Made by a program: the position numbers and the translations under genes
Shown here: piece after piece, positions 42,327 to 52,324 of the stretch
Layout of the letters: each line of letters starts with the position of its first letter
Numbering within the stretch: the stretch's first letter is position 1
The notes under the pieces: model-generated
What the model was told of the DNA's origin: nothing
Database searches by the model: none
What the model saw: the letters and a program-made list of their open reading frames with translations, nothing else
Origin: G963674685 sp963674685
GTDB taxonomy: Bacteria > Lernaellota > Lernaellaia > JACKCT01
DNA: 64,000 bases
Assembly: GCA_963674685.2 (NCBI GenBank)
Contig: CAXXWT010000003.1
Location: 186,001-250,000 of the forward strand
Direction of reading: 5' to 3'

Positions 42327-45300
42327 ATGAAACGCCGCTTATCCTATGGGTCCATACTGGTTTTGTTTTTATTTGCGTTGTCATTCTACTCCGCATGCGG
42401 CGCAAACTCAGGCTCCGACGGCGCAGCCGGCGCGGCGGGTGAAGCCGGCGAGGCGGGCGTGCCCGGACCGGCGGGTGAAGACGGAAGCGGCGCCGGCTCC
42501 GCGCCGCAAAGCCCTTCCGGTTTGACGGCCGAAGCGATCAGCCCGTCGCAAATCGACGTGCGTTGGGTTTTCAATACCGGCGCCGAACTCGGATTCAACG
42601 TGCAGCGCTCGGAAGGCGACGACGAGTGGGAAACCATTGCCGGGACGGCAGCGAACGTCACCGTCTATCACGACGAGTCCGTGGAATGCGAACACGAATA
42701 TTCCTACCGGGTGCTGGCCTATAACGACTATGGCGAGTCCGCACCATCCAACGAGGAATCGGCCACCGCGGACTATTGCGAACTCGACGCGCCCGGCGAC
42801 ATGACGGCGTTACTGGACGACGAACAGGAAGACGGCGCCCAGCGCGCCATTCTTCTTTCCTGGAGCGAAGGCGCGGGCGAGCTTCCCGGCGTGCCCGGAA
42901 GCTATGAAATCTATCGCAAGACTTTCGACGGCGCCTGGTCGGCCACCCCGCTGGCCGCGCAGCCTTCCGACCAGACCACGTACACCGACGAGGACGCGGC
43001 GTGCGGTCAGACGTTTCAGTACCGCGTGCGCGCGGCGAATGAAAACAGCGTGAAGTCGGCTTTTTCCAACACCGCCACGAGCCGCGCCGACGCGTGCCCG
43101 CTGGTCGATCCGTCCAATCTGGTCGCCACGACCGATCAGGCCGGGAGCATCGATATCACGTGGGACATCAACGACCCGGACGCCACGGGCTACCTGCTCC
43201 AACGCCGCGAACACGAAGCGCGCGCCGAATGGGTGACCATCGCCGATTTGCCCGAAGGATCGACGACATACAGCGACGAAGGCGCGCAGTGTGAAACGGC
43301 GGAGTATGACTACCGCCTGCGTGCGTATAATGGCGACAAGCAATCCGCCTGGATCGAAACCCTGACGCCCGGCTCGTCGTACTGCCCGGTGGAAGCGCCT
43401 TCGGGGCTTTACGCCAATGTCCTGGGGCCCAACGCAATCGAGCTTTCCTGGATCAACAACGCGGACAACGCGACAGGCATTCGTATTTATCGCGACGATA
43501 CGGAACTGACCACACTTTCGCCGGGTGCGACCTCCTATAACGACGATACCGTCGACTGCCAGACTGTGTACCGCTACACGGTGACGGCTTACACGATGAA
43601 CGTGGAATCTGATTTCACGAACGCAGAAGCCGCGCAGTCCGGCTGGTGTCCGGTCATGGCCCCGTACAACGTGACAACGGTGGGCGACGGCAACGAAGTG
43701 ACGGTGAGCTGGGAGCACGATCAGCAATACGTGGAAAGCTTCGACGTGCAGCGTCGCACTGAGGGCGAAGGATTATGGCAGTTGCTTGATACCGTAAGCG
43801 CCCCGGACACAAACGTCACGGACACGACGGTGGAATGCTATGCGAACTACGAATATCGGGTGCTGGCATACAACTCGAACGTGGAATCGGGCTGGTCGGA
43901 AAGTGCGACGGGCGCCGCGATCGGGTGTATACCGATGCGCCCTCAACCTGTTTTAAACTTGATTTCTCCATTGTCCTATATCGCCCTTTCACGCGATTAT
44001 CTGGAGAATCCTCCCGATCCGCTGTATCCGCTTACGATCACTGGCGAGGGCATTGCTGAGGATACTAAAGTGGAAATTGGGGACTTTCTGTTGGATTGCG
44101 ACACGGGAGGAGCGGGAACGGACTGCCTGGCGGACGGATTGGGCCAACCGGAGAACTGCGCCACGGACTGCGTTGTATCGCTGCCCGACGATATAATGAA
44201 GTACGCGGCAACCTACGTGGTCCGCATATTTACTCCGACGCCGGTTTTTAACGGATTGAACACTTCCGAAGATCATGATTTCTTCAACGTCGTCGCACCG
44301 ATGCCGGAGATAACGAGGATATGGCCCCGAGGCGTCATGCAACTCGTCGATGAGGACAGTTATGCCCCTATCGCCCGGGAAGTCACTCTGGAAGTGCGTG
44401 GACGCAACATCATGGACAACGCGCAGTTCCGCCTGGAAAACAACTTCGGTGAACTGCTTGATCCGGGCATCGAAACCGATCCGGATAGCGGCGAACAATA
44501 TGCTCACGTCCGTCTTTCGACTCACGATTTATTCCCACGCGCAAGCAATTATGAATTCGCTGTCGTCAATCCTTCTCCCGGCGGAGGACAGCGCACAACG
44601 CCTTTCGGCATCAAGCCGTTGATCGAGGATTGGAACGGACAAACGGTTCAATATCTGGACGCGTGTTCAGAATCGGGCCCGACGCCGATTTCCATCCAGG
44701 CTTTTTCAATTCCGCGACAAGCATCGGCCAACGCCGTAGGATGGAACGGAGAGGGACGCTGCATCGCCGCCAGAGACGACTTCGGCCGCCTCATGACGCG
44801 TTTTCCATCCGATAACGCACCGAGTGTTTCCCCTGCTCCTGTCGGCGCTTTCCGGATCGAGGTTCAGGATGACTCCGGCATAGGAATTACGACGGCGCTG
44901 TCCGACAGTTCTCCCATCTACAGAGGCGGCGACGGAACTTTCGGCGACGCGACTTCCTTCGCAATGGGCGATTTTCCCGGCCAGATATTCGCTTCGGATT
45001 TCAACGGCGACGGAGCGACGGACATCGTTACGGCGGACTTGCGAAGCTCCACAGTCTCGATAAGGCTCGGAAACGGAGACGGAACTTTCCAGGAAAAGAC
45101 CGCCTTGTCGACGGGAAATGATCCAAATTCCGTTTATGTTTCGGATGTCAACCGCGACGGCAATCCGGATATTCTCACGGCGGATTTGCAAAACGACACC
45201 GTCTCGATAAGGCTCGGAAATGGAGACGGGAGTTTCGGCGAAAGAATCACTGTGCCGATGGGCGAAGGGACCAACTCCGTTTCCGTTTCGGATTTCAACC

Positions 45301-47432
45301 GAGACGGCGATCCGGACATCGTTACGGCGGATCGCGACCAGGGAACGATCTCGATCCGTTTGGGCGACGGCGCCGGGAATTTCGGGGAAAGATCAATTTG
45401 GCCTATGGGCGAATCGCCCGTAGACGTTGCCGTATCGGATTTCAACGGCGACGGAGCGCAGGACGTTGTCTCGGCGGATTTGACGAGCGACGCGCTTTCC
45501 GTCCGCCTGGGCGACGGCGACGGCTCTTTCGGAGAAATAACCACTTTACCGACGGGAGATTTTCCGTACTTCGTTTGCGTCTCGGATCTCAACGGAGACG
45601 GCGCGCCGGACATCGTCAATACGGATTCAGATAGCGATACGGTTTCCATCCGGCTCGGGAATGGAGACGGAACGTTTAACCAAAGAACTACCCTGGCGAC
45701 GGGCAACTTTCCAATGGGCGTCGCCGTTTCGGATATGAACGGCGACGGATTGCCGGACCTTATCGTAGCGAATTATTTGAGCAGCACTGTTTCCATCCGT
45801 TTTGGAAACGGAGACGGAAGCTTCGGCGAACAGTTCGCTTTCTCGATGGGCGTATATCCTCCCGATGTTTTCGTCTCGGATTTCAACGGCGACGGCGCAC
45901 CGGATTTTGTTACAGGCGATTCCCAGTCCGATTCGATTTCGATCCGCATGGGCAACGGAGCCGGCGATCTGGGTCAGAGAATCGTTTTGGCAACGGATCC
46001 CGGCCCCATTTCTGTTTTCGCCTCGGATTTCAACGGCGACGACGCGCCGGACATCATCAATGTGAACAATGGCGCGCACACGGTTTCCGTCCGCCTGGGA
46101 AACGGCGACGGGAGTTTCGGCGAAAAAACCTCCTGGTCCACGGGCGCCTGGCCCCGCTCCATATTCGCCGCCGATTTGAACGGCGACGACGCGCCGGATA
46201 TCATTACGACGGATATGGCCGACAATACGATTTCCATTCGTCTGGGCAACGGAGACGGAACTTTCGGCGAAAGATCGACCTTGGAAACAGGAGCGACGCC
46301 GATATCCATTTACATCTCGGATTTCAACGGAGACGATGCGCCGGATATTGTCAGCGCGGATGAAGGAAGCAACACGATTTCGGTGCACTTGGGCATTGGC
46401 GACGGAAGCTTCCAGGAAAGGACTCCGTTGCTTATGGACAGCGGCCCCGTTTCTATTGTGGCCGCGGACTTCAACGGCGACCATGCGCAGGACATCGCGA
46501 CAACGGATACGCACGTGGTTTTCGTCAGCCTGGGCAATGGAGACGGGACTTTCGGCGATATGGCCTCCTGGCCCATGGGCGACAATCCTCAATCCCTTTT
46601 CGCCGCGGATGTCAGCGGCGACGACGCAACGGATATTATCGCGGCGGATTCGGACAATGACGCCGTTTACATCCGTTTCGGGAACGGGGACGGAACCTTC
46701 GGTGAAGCAACCTCCTATTCCACGGGCGATGAGCCGATTTCCGTTTTCGTAGCGGATCTCAACGGCGACGAGGCGCCGGATATTGTGACGGCGGATTTAG
46801 AGAGCGACGCACTTTCCATTCGCCTGAACAACGGGAGCGGGAGTTTCATGGAAAGAACCATAGTGCCGGCCGGCGAATCGCCATTTTCCGTTTTCGCCTC
46901 GGATTTTGACGGCGACGGAACACCGGACCTGGCCACCGCGGATTATTGGAGCGACACGGTTTCCATTCGCCTCCTTGGTTTCCCGGGGACCTGGCGCCAG
47001 GAACTCACAGATTCCTTCTCCGATGATCCGGATCAGCCGTGGCTGCCGAAGTACGCGGAAGTTGGCTACACGGATCTGGATATCCACCAATACAGGCAAA
47101 CAATAACCAAGGTCGGCGTAACCGTATTCCTGGAATGGACCACGCAGCCCGCGGGAACGGTGGGCTTGGGCCTCGTCGCGCCGGATGGGCAGATGGTCGA
47201 TCTGGGAAGCCACGGCGATTTCACGCCCTGGCCGGATGATGTCAATCCGACTTCCTGGCGGCTGAACAAAACCTTCCGCGAATATGATTTTAACGGCGAA
47301 CTTGGCATCGCGGGCTTGGTTGATCTGCATGGTCTGCAACCCACGGATTACTGGACATTAAGCATCGACAACCAGACCGGCGCACCGGCGGAAGTAAAAA
47401 ACTTCACCGTGATAACGGACGGGAGTTTTTAG
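42327..47432 (+). CDS. Giant surface lipoprotein: collagen-like, FN3, TIG-like, 14 VCBS repeats, P-domain-like
   Basis: This 1701-residue lipoprotein has lipobox FYSAC. Instead of an Asp-run it carries eight collagen-type Gly-x-x triplets (GAAGAAGEAGEAGVPGPAG). Five fibronectin type III-like domains (about 60-535) follow, each with paired cysteines. Next come TIG/IPT-like beta domains (about 540-830) and fourteen tandem VCBS/FG-GAP repeats of about 49 residues (about 866-1551), each with a DxNGDxxPD calcium loop and SIRLGNGDGSF. A C-terminal domain resembles the convertase P-domain (TVGLGLVAPDGQMVDLGSHG). Fourteen blades could form two seven-bladed propellers. The ATG at 42327 has GAGG six bases before it and is preferred over the GTG at 42303. 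Probably an adhesin or matrix protein. Confidence 0.85.
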   Translation: MKRRLSYGSILVLFLFALSFYSACGANSGSDGAAGAAGEAGEAGVPGPAGEDGSGAGSAPQSPSGLTAEAISPSQIDVRWVFNTGAELGFNVQRSEGDDEWETIAGTAANVTVYHDESVECEHEYSYRVLAYNDYGESAPSNEESATADYCELDAPGDMTALLDDEQEDGAQRAILLSWSEGAGELPGVPGSYEIYRKTFDGAWSATPLAAQPSDQTTYTDEDAACGQTFQYRVRAANENSVKSAFSNTATSRADACPLVDPSNLVATTDQAGSIDITWDINDPDATGYLLQRREHEARAEWVTIADLPEGSTTYSDEGAQCETAEYDYRLRAYNGDKQSAWIETLTPGSSYCPVEAPSGLYANVLGPNAIELSWINNADNATGIRIYRDDTELTTLSPGATSYNDDTVDCQTVYRYTVTAYTMNVESDFTNAEAAQSGWCPVMAPYNVTTVGDGNEVTVSWEHDQQYVESFDVQRRTEGEGLWQLLDTVSAPDTNVTDTTVECYANYEYRVLAYNSNVESGWSESATGAAIGCIPMRPQPVLNLISPLSYIALSRDYLENPPDPLYPLTITGEGIAEDTKVEIGDFLLDCDTGGAGTDCLADGLGQPENCATDCVVSLPDDIMKYAATYVVRIFTPTPVFNGLNTSEDHDFFNVVAPMPEITRIWPRGVMQLVDEDSYAPIAREVTLEVRGRNIMDNAQFRLENNFGELLDPGIETDPDSGEQYAHVRLSTHDLFPRASNYEFAVVNPSPGGGQRTTPFGIKPLIEDWNGQTVQYLDACSESGPTPISIQAFSIPRQASANAVGWNGEGRCIAARDDFGRLMTRFPSDNAPSVSPAPVGAFRIEVQDDSGIGITTALSDSSPIYRGGDGTFGDATSFAMGDFPGQIFASDFNGDGATDIVTADLRSSTVSIRLGNGDGTFQEKTALSTGNDPNSVYVSDVNRDGNPDILTADLQNDTVSIRLGNGDGSFGERITVPMGEGTNSVSVSDFNRDGDPDIVTADRDQGTISIRLGDGAGNFGERSIWPMGESPVDVAVSDFNGDGAQDVVSADLTSDALSVRLGDGDGSFGEITTLPTGDFPYFVCVSDLNGDGAPDIVNTDSDSDTVSIRLGNGDGTFNQRTTLATGNFPMGVAVSDMNGDGLPDLIVANYLSSTVSIRFGNGDGSFGEQFAFSMGVYPPDVFVSDFNGDGAPDFVTGDSQSDSISIRMGNGAGDLGQRIVLATDPGPISVFASDFNGDDAPDIINVNNGAHTVSVRLGNGDGSFGEKTSWSTGAWPRSIFAADLNGDDAPDIITTDMADNTISIRLGNGDGTFGERSTLETGATPISIYISDFNGDDAPDIVSADEGSNTISVHLGIGDGSFQERTPLLMDSGPVSIVAADFNGDHAQDIATTDTHVVFVSLGNGDGTFGDMASWPMGDNPQSLFAADVSGDDATDIIAADSDNDAVYIRFGNGDGTFGEATSYSTGDEPISVFVADLNGDEAPDIVTADLESDALSIRLNNGSGSFMERTIVPAGESPFSVFASDFDGDGTPDLATADYWSDTVSIRLLGFPGTWRQELTDSFSDDPDQPWLPKYAEVGYTDLDIHQYRQTITKVGVTVFLEWTTQPAGTVGLGLVAPDGQMVDLGSHGDFTPWPDDVNPTSWRLNKTFREYDFNGELGIAGLVDLHGLQPTDYWTLSIDNQTGAPAEVKNFTVITDGSF

Positions 47433-47544
47433 GGTCCAGGGCCGAATGAGTAAGCGGGTGGATATCGGCCCTGCAACTAAATGTGGTTGTAAGACATTCC
47501 TTTCACACCCGAGGGCGGGTGTGCCACACATGACGTGCCCGGGA

Positions 47545-47620
47545 GAAAGGTGCATGGCTTCGGCCCTGTAGACGTGTGTGGCGAAAGGTGCATGGCTTCT
47601 GCCCTGTAGACGTGTGTGGC
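47545..47620. repeat. 38-bp tandem repeat, two units
   Basis: Two adjacent 38-bp units (47545-47582 and 47583-47620) differ at a single base. Each begins GAAAGGTGCATGGCTTC and ends GACGTGTGTGGC. The second unit ends inside the following hairpin. A partial third match (GTGTGCCACACATGACGTG) lies just before the first unit. Confidence 0.85.
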
Positions 47621-47698
47621 ACAGGCGCCCCCGCCTGTGCAAGCCCGCAGGGCGAAACAAACACAAGCCGCGCACGAAGCCGCGCCGTTAGGCGCGGC
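47619..47698. repeat. Two perfect palindromic hairpins (REP-like)
   Basis: The first hairpin (47619-47640) has 9-bp arms GCACAGGCG/CGCCTGTGC around CCCC. The second (47679-47698) has 8-bp arms GCCGCGCC/GGCGCGGC around GTTA. No T-run follows either one, so they do not look like intrinsic terminators. GC-rich perfect palindromes in an intergenic region resemble REP-type elements. Confidence 0.65.
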
Positions 47699-47859
47699 GG
47701 AAGTAAAGTCAGGCTGTGGCCGGCGCTTATACCTTTTGGATTGTTGCTATTCGATTGGCATCGCCAGGACTTTCCTTTAGAATGCATTGCACAAGTGCGT
47801 TGTGAATTTGCAACGAACACGCCTATGAGGCGCGACTCGCGGCAAAAAGGAGAATATTC

Positions 47860-49893
47860 ATGAAGGCATGGCTTTGGATTATTGTTACAGCGCTCGCTTT
47901 GACATGTTTTGCCGCGTGCGGCGACGATGATGATGACGACGCAGACGATGCGGGCGAGCCGGTGAACGACGACGCGGATGACGACCTCGACGACGATACG
48001 GCTTCGCCTGACGACGACACGCAGTGTACGCCCTGCGGCGGAGTGCAGGATTGTTACGATGCTCTGGGCGACGGGCAATGGGCGTGCATCGGGGACTGCT
48101 GCGTCGATATGGGCGACGACGATGTTGACGATGATTTGAATGACGATTTGAACGACGACATTGACGACGATGCCGACGATGATGTGGATGATGATGTCAA
48201 TGACGACCTCGATGATGACCTTGACGACGACGTGGATGACGATCTCGATGACGACGTTGACGATGACGTCGATGACGACACGTTTCCGCCGGATGACTGC
48301 GATACTCTGGAAGATCCCAACCTGCCGGGCGATTACAATATCACGGCCTATGAATACGGCGACGCCGGCGATGCGGATGCGCGGACTTCCAATATTACGC
48401 AATACCTGGCCGTTCCCGACTGGTATGTCTTGTTCGGGCGCGGCATCACGATGAACGCCGTTCCGCTGCATTCGGTGGGATATTACCCGGAAGGCGACGG
48501 ACCTTTTCCTCTGGTGCTGATCGTCCATGGAAATCACGCGGCGCAGGAACTCAGCTATCCCGGTTACGATTATCTGACTGCGCAACTGGCCTCCCACGGA
48601 TTCATCGCATTTTCCGTGGAGGAGGATTTTCTCAACGGCGGCGTGATGGGCGAGATGGACGCCCGGGGCATTGTGCTTCTTCGCCACCTGCAACTATTTC
48701 GCGAATGGAACGAAACGCCGGGGCACGTTTTTTACAACAAGATCGACATGAATCGCATCGGCCTGGCCGGTCATTCCCGAGGCGGCGAAGCGGTGGCGGT
48801 GGCCTGGAAATACAATACGGAAAAACACGATCCCAATGATCCGGATCACGATTTCAATTTCCGTATCCGCTCCCTGTACGCCATCGCACCCGTGGACGGG
48901 CAGCTCGGCGTTTTCATCCCGCAACTCGTGACGCCGGCGGATGTGGATTATTTCATCATGCACGGATCCCACGACGGCGACGTTTCCGACTTCCAGGGGC
49001 ATAAATGCTACGACCGCGCTTTGCCCGTCGATGCTCAAACCGATGCGGACAAAGGCTTGCTTTTCGTGCAGGGCGCCAATCACGGGCAATGGAACGAGGT
49101 ATGGGCGCCGGGCGGCGATCCTTACGGGGTGAGTGATTCCACGACGCCGCTGATTTCCATCGAGCAGCAGCAGACCATCGGAAAGATATTCTTGACGGCG
49201 TGGTTTCGCTGGACCCTGCAGGGCCGCCGCTGCTATCGCCTCATGGCCGCCGGCGAGCGGCAGTTCGATTCTTTCCCCGACGGCGTCGTCATGAGCCGGC
49301 AATTGCAAAGCCGCGACCGCGTCTTCATTGATCACTACGAGGAAGACACGGATTTCGCCACCACGTCCATCGCCGGGGGCGCCAATTCTTCCGGCGGTTT
49401 GGCGATCGGAAACGAGCAGGCCATGTCCTCCGGCGGAACCTACGGGCGGTTTCCGGGCAACTCACGGGGGCTGATCGCCGCCTGGAACGCGCCCGGCGGA
49501 TATTATCGCGTCGATCTGCCGACGACCGGACGCGACGAACTGGACGATATGGATATGATCGCTTTTCGCGCCGGACAGTTGTATGAAAGCGCCGACCAGT
49601 ACAACACGTTCGGCGCGCCACAGGATTTTTACATCAAGGCGGTTGTCGACGGCGTGGAAAGCGCGCCGCTGGCCGCGTCGGATTACCGGGAATTGCCCTC
49701 GCAGACGCACGTTCAGATCGGCAGCGGGTGGGAAACCTCCATGAGCGTTTTGGATACGATTCGCATCCCGCTGGAAGATTTCAACGAAGGCTCGACCCTG
49801 CTTCCGTCGCAAGTTGAGGCCCTGATTTTCGAGTTCGACGCCCTGTCTTCGGGTCTTATGGGCTTTGACGAAATCCAGTTTACAAAATGGTAG
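47860..49893 (+). CDS. Asp-rich lipoprotein with alpha/beta-hydrolase domain (chlorophyllase/PET-hydrolase-like)
   Basis: This 677-residue lipoprotein has lipobox CFAAC, followed by GDDDDDDADD and long DDDx tetrads to about residue 143, interrupted by a Cys-containing insert (TPCGGVQDCYDALGDGQWAC). From about residue 190, an alpha/beta-hydrolase appears: LVLIVHGNHAAQELSYPGYD gives the oxyanion loop, and GLAGHSRGGEAVAVAW gives nucleophile Ser306. A probable His lies in QGANHGQWNEVW. The last 170 residues are a beta-rich domain. It is probably a surface esterase, lipase or amidase; the substrate is unknown. Confidence 0.82.
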   Translation: MKAWLWIIVTALALTCFAACGDDDDDDADDAGEPVNDDADDDLDDDTASPDDDTQCTPCGGVQDCYDALGDGQWACIGDCCVDMGDDDVDDDLNDDLNDDIDDDADDDVDDDVNDDLDDDLDDDVDDDLDDDVDDDVDDDTFPPDDCDTLEDPNLPGDYNITAYEYGDAGDADARTSNITQYLAVPDWYVLFGRGITMNAVPLHSVGYYPEGDGPFPLVLIVHGNHAAQELSYPGYDYLTAQLASHGFIAFSVEEDFLNGGVMGEMDARGIVLLRHLQLFREWNETPGHVFYNKIDMNRIGLAGHSRGGEAVAVAWKYNTEKHDPNDPDHDFNFRIRSLYAIAPVDGQLGVFIPQLVTPADVDYFIMHGSHDGDVSDFQGHKCYDRALPVDAQTDADKGLLFVQGANHGQWNEVWAPGGDPYGVSDSTTPLISIEQQQTIGKIFLTAWFRWTLQGRRCYRLMAAGERQFDSFPDGVVMSRQLQSRDRVFIDHYEEDTDFATTSIAGGANSSGGLAIGNEQAMSSGGTYGRFPGNSRGLIAAWNAPGGYYRVDLPTTGRDELDDMDMIAFRAGQLYESADQYNTFGAPQDFYIKAVVDGVESAPLAASDYRELPSQTHVQIGSGWETSMSVLDTIRIPLEDFNEGSTLLPSQVEALIFEFDALSSGLMGFDEIQFTKW

Positions 49894-49903
49894 AGGAAAT
49901 ATC

Positions 49904-50356
49904 ATGAAACGGATAACACGCATCATCACGCTGGCAATGCTTCTCGCGGTTATTTGCACCGGCTTCGCCAATGCGCAGACGGGTAAATTGCCCGTGCTAA
50001 AAAGCTACGACTTGGCCTGGGTGCAGCTGGAAAATCCCGTGACGGTAAAAAATGAATCGGGCAAGTCCGAAACCTATGACAAGGCTTATCTGATACGCAT
50101 GCGCGGTGATTTTCCTATTCACGGCGCTTCGATCATGCGGCTTTATTTCGGCGACGAGCCCGTTGCGGAATACGGCGGCGCCCCCGACGGATTGTACTTT
50201 CTGGTGTATGAACAAAAACAGATCAAGGCCATGGCAGGTAAGGAAATTTTTTACAAAATCGATGACGGACCGAAAATCGGATTCAAGGTCCGATTCGATC
50301 CACGGCGCTTTCAGGCGCTGAAGCTGATGAAATTTAACGAGGCCGTCACAAGATAG
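49904..50356 (+). CDS. Small exported protein of unknown function
   Basis: This 150-residue protein starts at the ATG at 49904 with AGAGG seven bases upstream. A signal peptide (IITLAMLLAVICTGFANAQ) is followed by a compact beta-rich mature domain (AYLIRMRGDFPIHGASIMRL, YFLVYEQKQIKAM). There is no lipobox and no Cys tail. It lies 10 nt after the hydrolase gene and 12 nt before the next lipoprotein, so the three form an operon. No family was recognised. Confidence 0.75.
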   Translation: MKRITRIITLAMLLAVICTGFANAQTGKLPVLKSYDLAWVQLENPVTVKNESGKSETYDKAYLIRMRGDFPIHGASIMRLYFGDEPVAEYGGAPDGLYFLVYEQKQIKAMAGKEIFYKIDDGPKIGFKVRFDPRRFQALKLMKFNEAVTR

Positions 50357-50368
50357 CGGGGAAGCCGG

Positions 50369-52318
50369 ATGCGCCGCTGCGTCTTCATTATACTCGCGCT
50401 GATATTGTTGATCGGCTGCGGGCAGGATACGGACAATCGCATCGATGCACCGGCGGATGATTTTGCCGTCGCCCTGCAAAGCGCTGAATCCGCCGAAGAG
50501 ATGGAAGCCGCATGCAACGCGCATCTGCTGCCGGTCATCCAGCGGACAGCCATTCATGTTAAAGACACCATCCAACGCGAAGGTATCAGCGCGCTGGAAA
50601 AACACCGGCGCATCGTTCCCGTGCTCAACAGCGTCGGTCCCCGGCTGATGGAAATGGGCGAAAAAGGCCTCGATGCTCTGGACGGCAAACCGTCGGGGGA
50701 CGTCGTTAATAAGCTCAGGCAACTTCTTTATCTGGCCGTGGCGCTGGGGCAGGGCGCATCGCGCGCCGAAGTCAAGCCCTACTGGCAAAGCGTGGATGAC
50801 GGGACTTATCACGGGACCTACGCTTTTTCTCCCGCGTTGCATGACGCGACCGCCGATCGCTTCTGGCTTTTTTATCATTGGGTGGAGATCATGGGCGGGC
50901 TCTACGACGACGCGCAGTATGCCTGGGTGTTCGCCGATTCAGGCCGTGCGAGTTTCATCGACGAGGAAGCCGGCGCTTCGGGAATCGAGCAGATCCATGA
51001 TTGGTGGTACGTCCCGCGTGATATCTGGGATGATTCCGGGCTTTCGACGAACGAAAAATTCATGGCCGCCAAGTACGCCATGTGGCAAAACCCGCACTGG
51101 GGCGGCGGCGATCATTATATCAACGAGTGGTGGTCGTGGGAGGCCGGGTACAAGGAAGAAGACTGCGCGTTGTTTACAGGAAACAACATGGCGGCGCTGG
51201 CGGCTTTGTACGAACTGACGCGAGACGAACGCACGCTGGCCAGATTGCGGGCCATGTTCGAGGCGTTCAAACATTATGACCGCCTGACGGTGAATGATCC
51301 CGATCCTTTGGCCATGGAGGCTCCCGACGGGAGGATCACGCGCGGCACAAAAACACGCAATCTTTATCTCGAAGATGAAATGAACATTTTCGAGATCGAA
51401 TTTACGCCCAGCGGCATCGATACGCATCACAACAATTCCTGGCCCGACGAGTATACGGGGCGGGAACGCAAGAACGTCAGCCGGGATCAATATTACGGAT
51501 TGTTCCTGGGGTATCGCATCCTTTGGGAGGCGCTGACGGGTATCGAAAACCGCACGCCCGAAGAGCAAAGCCTCCTCGATGATCTTGTCGAGCACACGCA
51601 ACTCATCACCGATTATGTCTTCGGCCAATCGAATCACCATTGGGACTGGGGCTGGGAATACATGCTCTACGCTTTGTTCGAAGGCTCCTGCGCCAACCCT
51701 CCGAATTTTACATTCATGATGTTTTTTGGGCACGTCGGGTTGGAAGAGATGACGGACCGAAGTTTCAACGAGTTCGATTTTCTTCACGATCTGGGGATGT
51801 GGCTGTTTGACTTCGGGCGAAGCCTCGGGGAAGTGGCGATCAGCGCGACGCTTTTCGAACCCGCGCACACGGGTCTGACGGCGCTCAATCAATACTTGTC
51901 AGGTTTTTACATGAGCGACATCACGCCCGCGGACTGGCTTTTCATCTGGCCGCCGGAACTGATCGACGGGCGGGACGCCGGAAGGCGCCGTTTGTGGAGA
52001 AGGGTGGTGGCGGCCTATTATCGCAAATTCGGCCTTCTGGAAAACTCTCCGTATCAAAAGATAGCCGAAGAGGTGTTCGACGAAACGCTGAATCCCGCGC
52101 CGACGCCGCAGCGCTTTTTCAACAGTTATCAGGGTGATTACGCCAAACTGGAGCCGCAAGGCGTGGCCCTGGAGGATTTCCTGCTGCCTTTTGCGCTTAT
52201 GGCGAGCCGCGCCGGAAATCGCGATGAAATCGCCGATAAACTTCAGGAACGTTATGCCGCCCTGGTCGGCGACGGAAGCATCAATTTCGACGATACGGAT
52301 TTACCGTACGCCGAATAA
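50369..52318 (+). CDS. Lipoprotein with helical toroid-like domain
   Basis: This 649-residue lipoprotein has lipobox LLIGC, followed by GQDTDN and a short acidic linker. The body is helical and rich in Trp and Tyr (RFWLFYHWVEIMGGLYDDAQ, HYINEWWSWEAGYKEEDCAL, NMAALAALYELTRDERTLARL). This resembles alpha/alpha-barrel enzymes or sugar-binding toroids, but no GH or PL family motif was certain. HHNNSWPDEYTG may be a metal or substrate loop. It is the third gene of the operon beginning at 47860, and converges on the C45 gene. Confidence 0.68.
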   Translation: MRRCVFIILALILLIGCGQDTDNRIDAPADDFAVALQSAESAEEMEAACNAHLLPVIQRTAIHVKDTIQREGISALEKHRRIVPVLNSVGPRLMEMGEKGLDALDGKPSGDVVNKLRQLLYLAVALGQGASRAEVKPYWQSVDDGTYHGTYAFSPALHDATADRFWLFYHWVEIMGGLYDDAQYAWVFADSGRASFIDEEAGASGIEQIHDWWYVPRDIWDDSGLSTNEKFMAAKYAMWQNPHWGGGDHYINEWWSWEAGYKEEDCALFTGNNMAALAALYELTRDERTLARLRAMFEAFKHYDRLTVNDPDPLAMEAPDGRITRGTKTRNLYLEDEMNIFEIEFTPSGIDTHHNNSWPDEYTGRERKNVSRDQYYGLFLGYRILWEALTGIENRTPEEQSLLDDLVEHTQLITDYVFGQSNHHWDWGWEYMLYALFEGSCANPPNFTFMMFFGHVGLEEMTDRSFNEFDFLHDLGMWLFDFGRSLGEVAISATLFEPAHTGLTALNQYLSGFYMSDITPADWLFIWPPELIDGRDAGRRRLWRRVVAAYYRKFGLLENSPYQKIAEEVFDETLNPAPTPQRFFNSYQGDYAKLEPQGVALEDFLLPFALMASRAGNRDEIADKLQERYAALVGDGSINFDDTDLPYAE

Positions 52319-52324
52319 TGAACG

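Larger units (their letters stand above)
47433..47859. other. 427-bp gene-free spacer rich in repeats and hairpins
   Basis: No credible gene lies here. The spacer contains the 38-bp tandem repeat and two perfect hairpins listed separately. The last 100 bp before 47860 is less structured and should hold the promoter of the next lipoprotein, whose ribosome binding site (GGAGA) is at about 47849. Confidence 0.7.

Noticed and set aside
44930..46980. Tandem DNA repeats that could suggest a CRISPR array
   Set aside because: The period is about 147 bp, in frame with the VCBS protein repeats, and units are diverged; there are no short identical repeats with unique spacers.
47545..47620. 38-bp tandem repeat as a minimal CRISPR
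   Set aside because: The two units are directly adjacent with no spacer, and no cas genes are present.
47679..47698. GC-rich hairpin as a transcription terminator for the giant lipoprotein gene
   Set aside because: No T-run follows, and it is about 250 bp beyond the stop codon.
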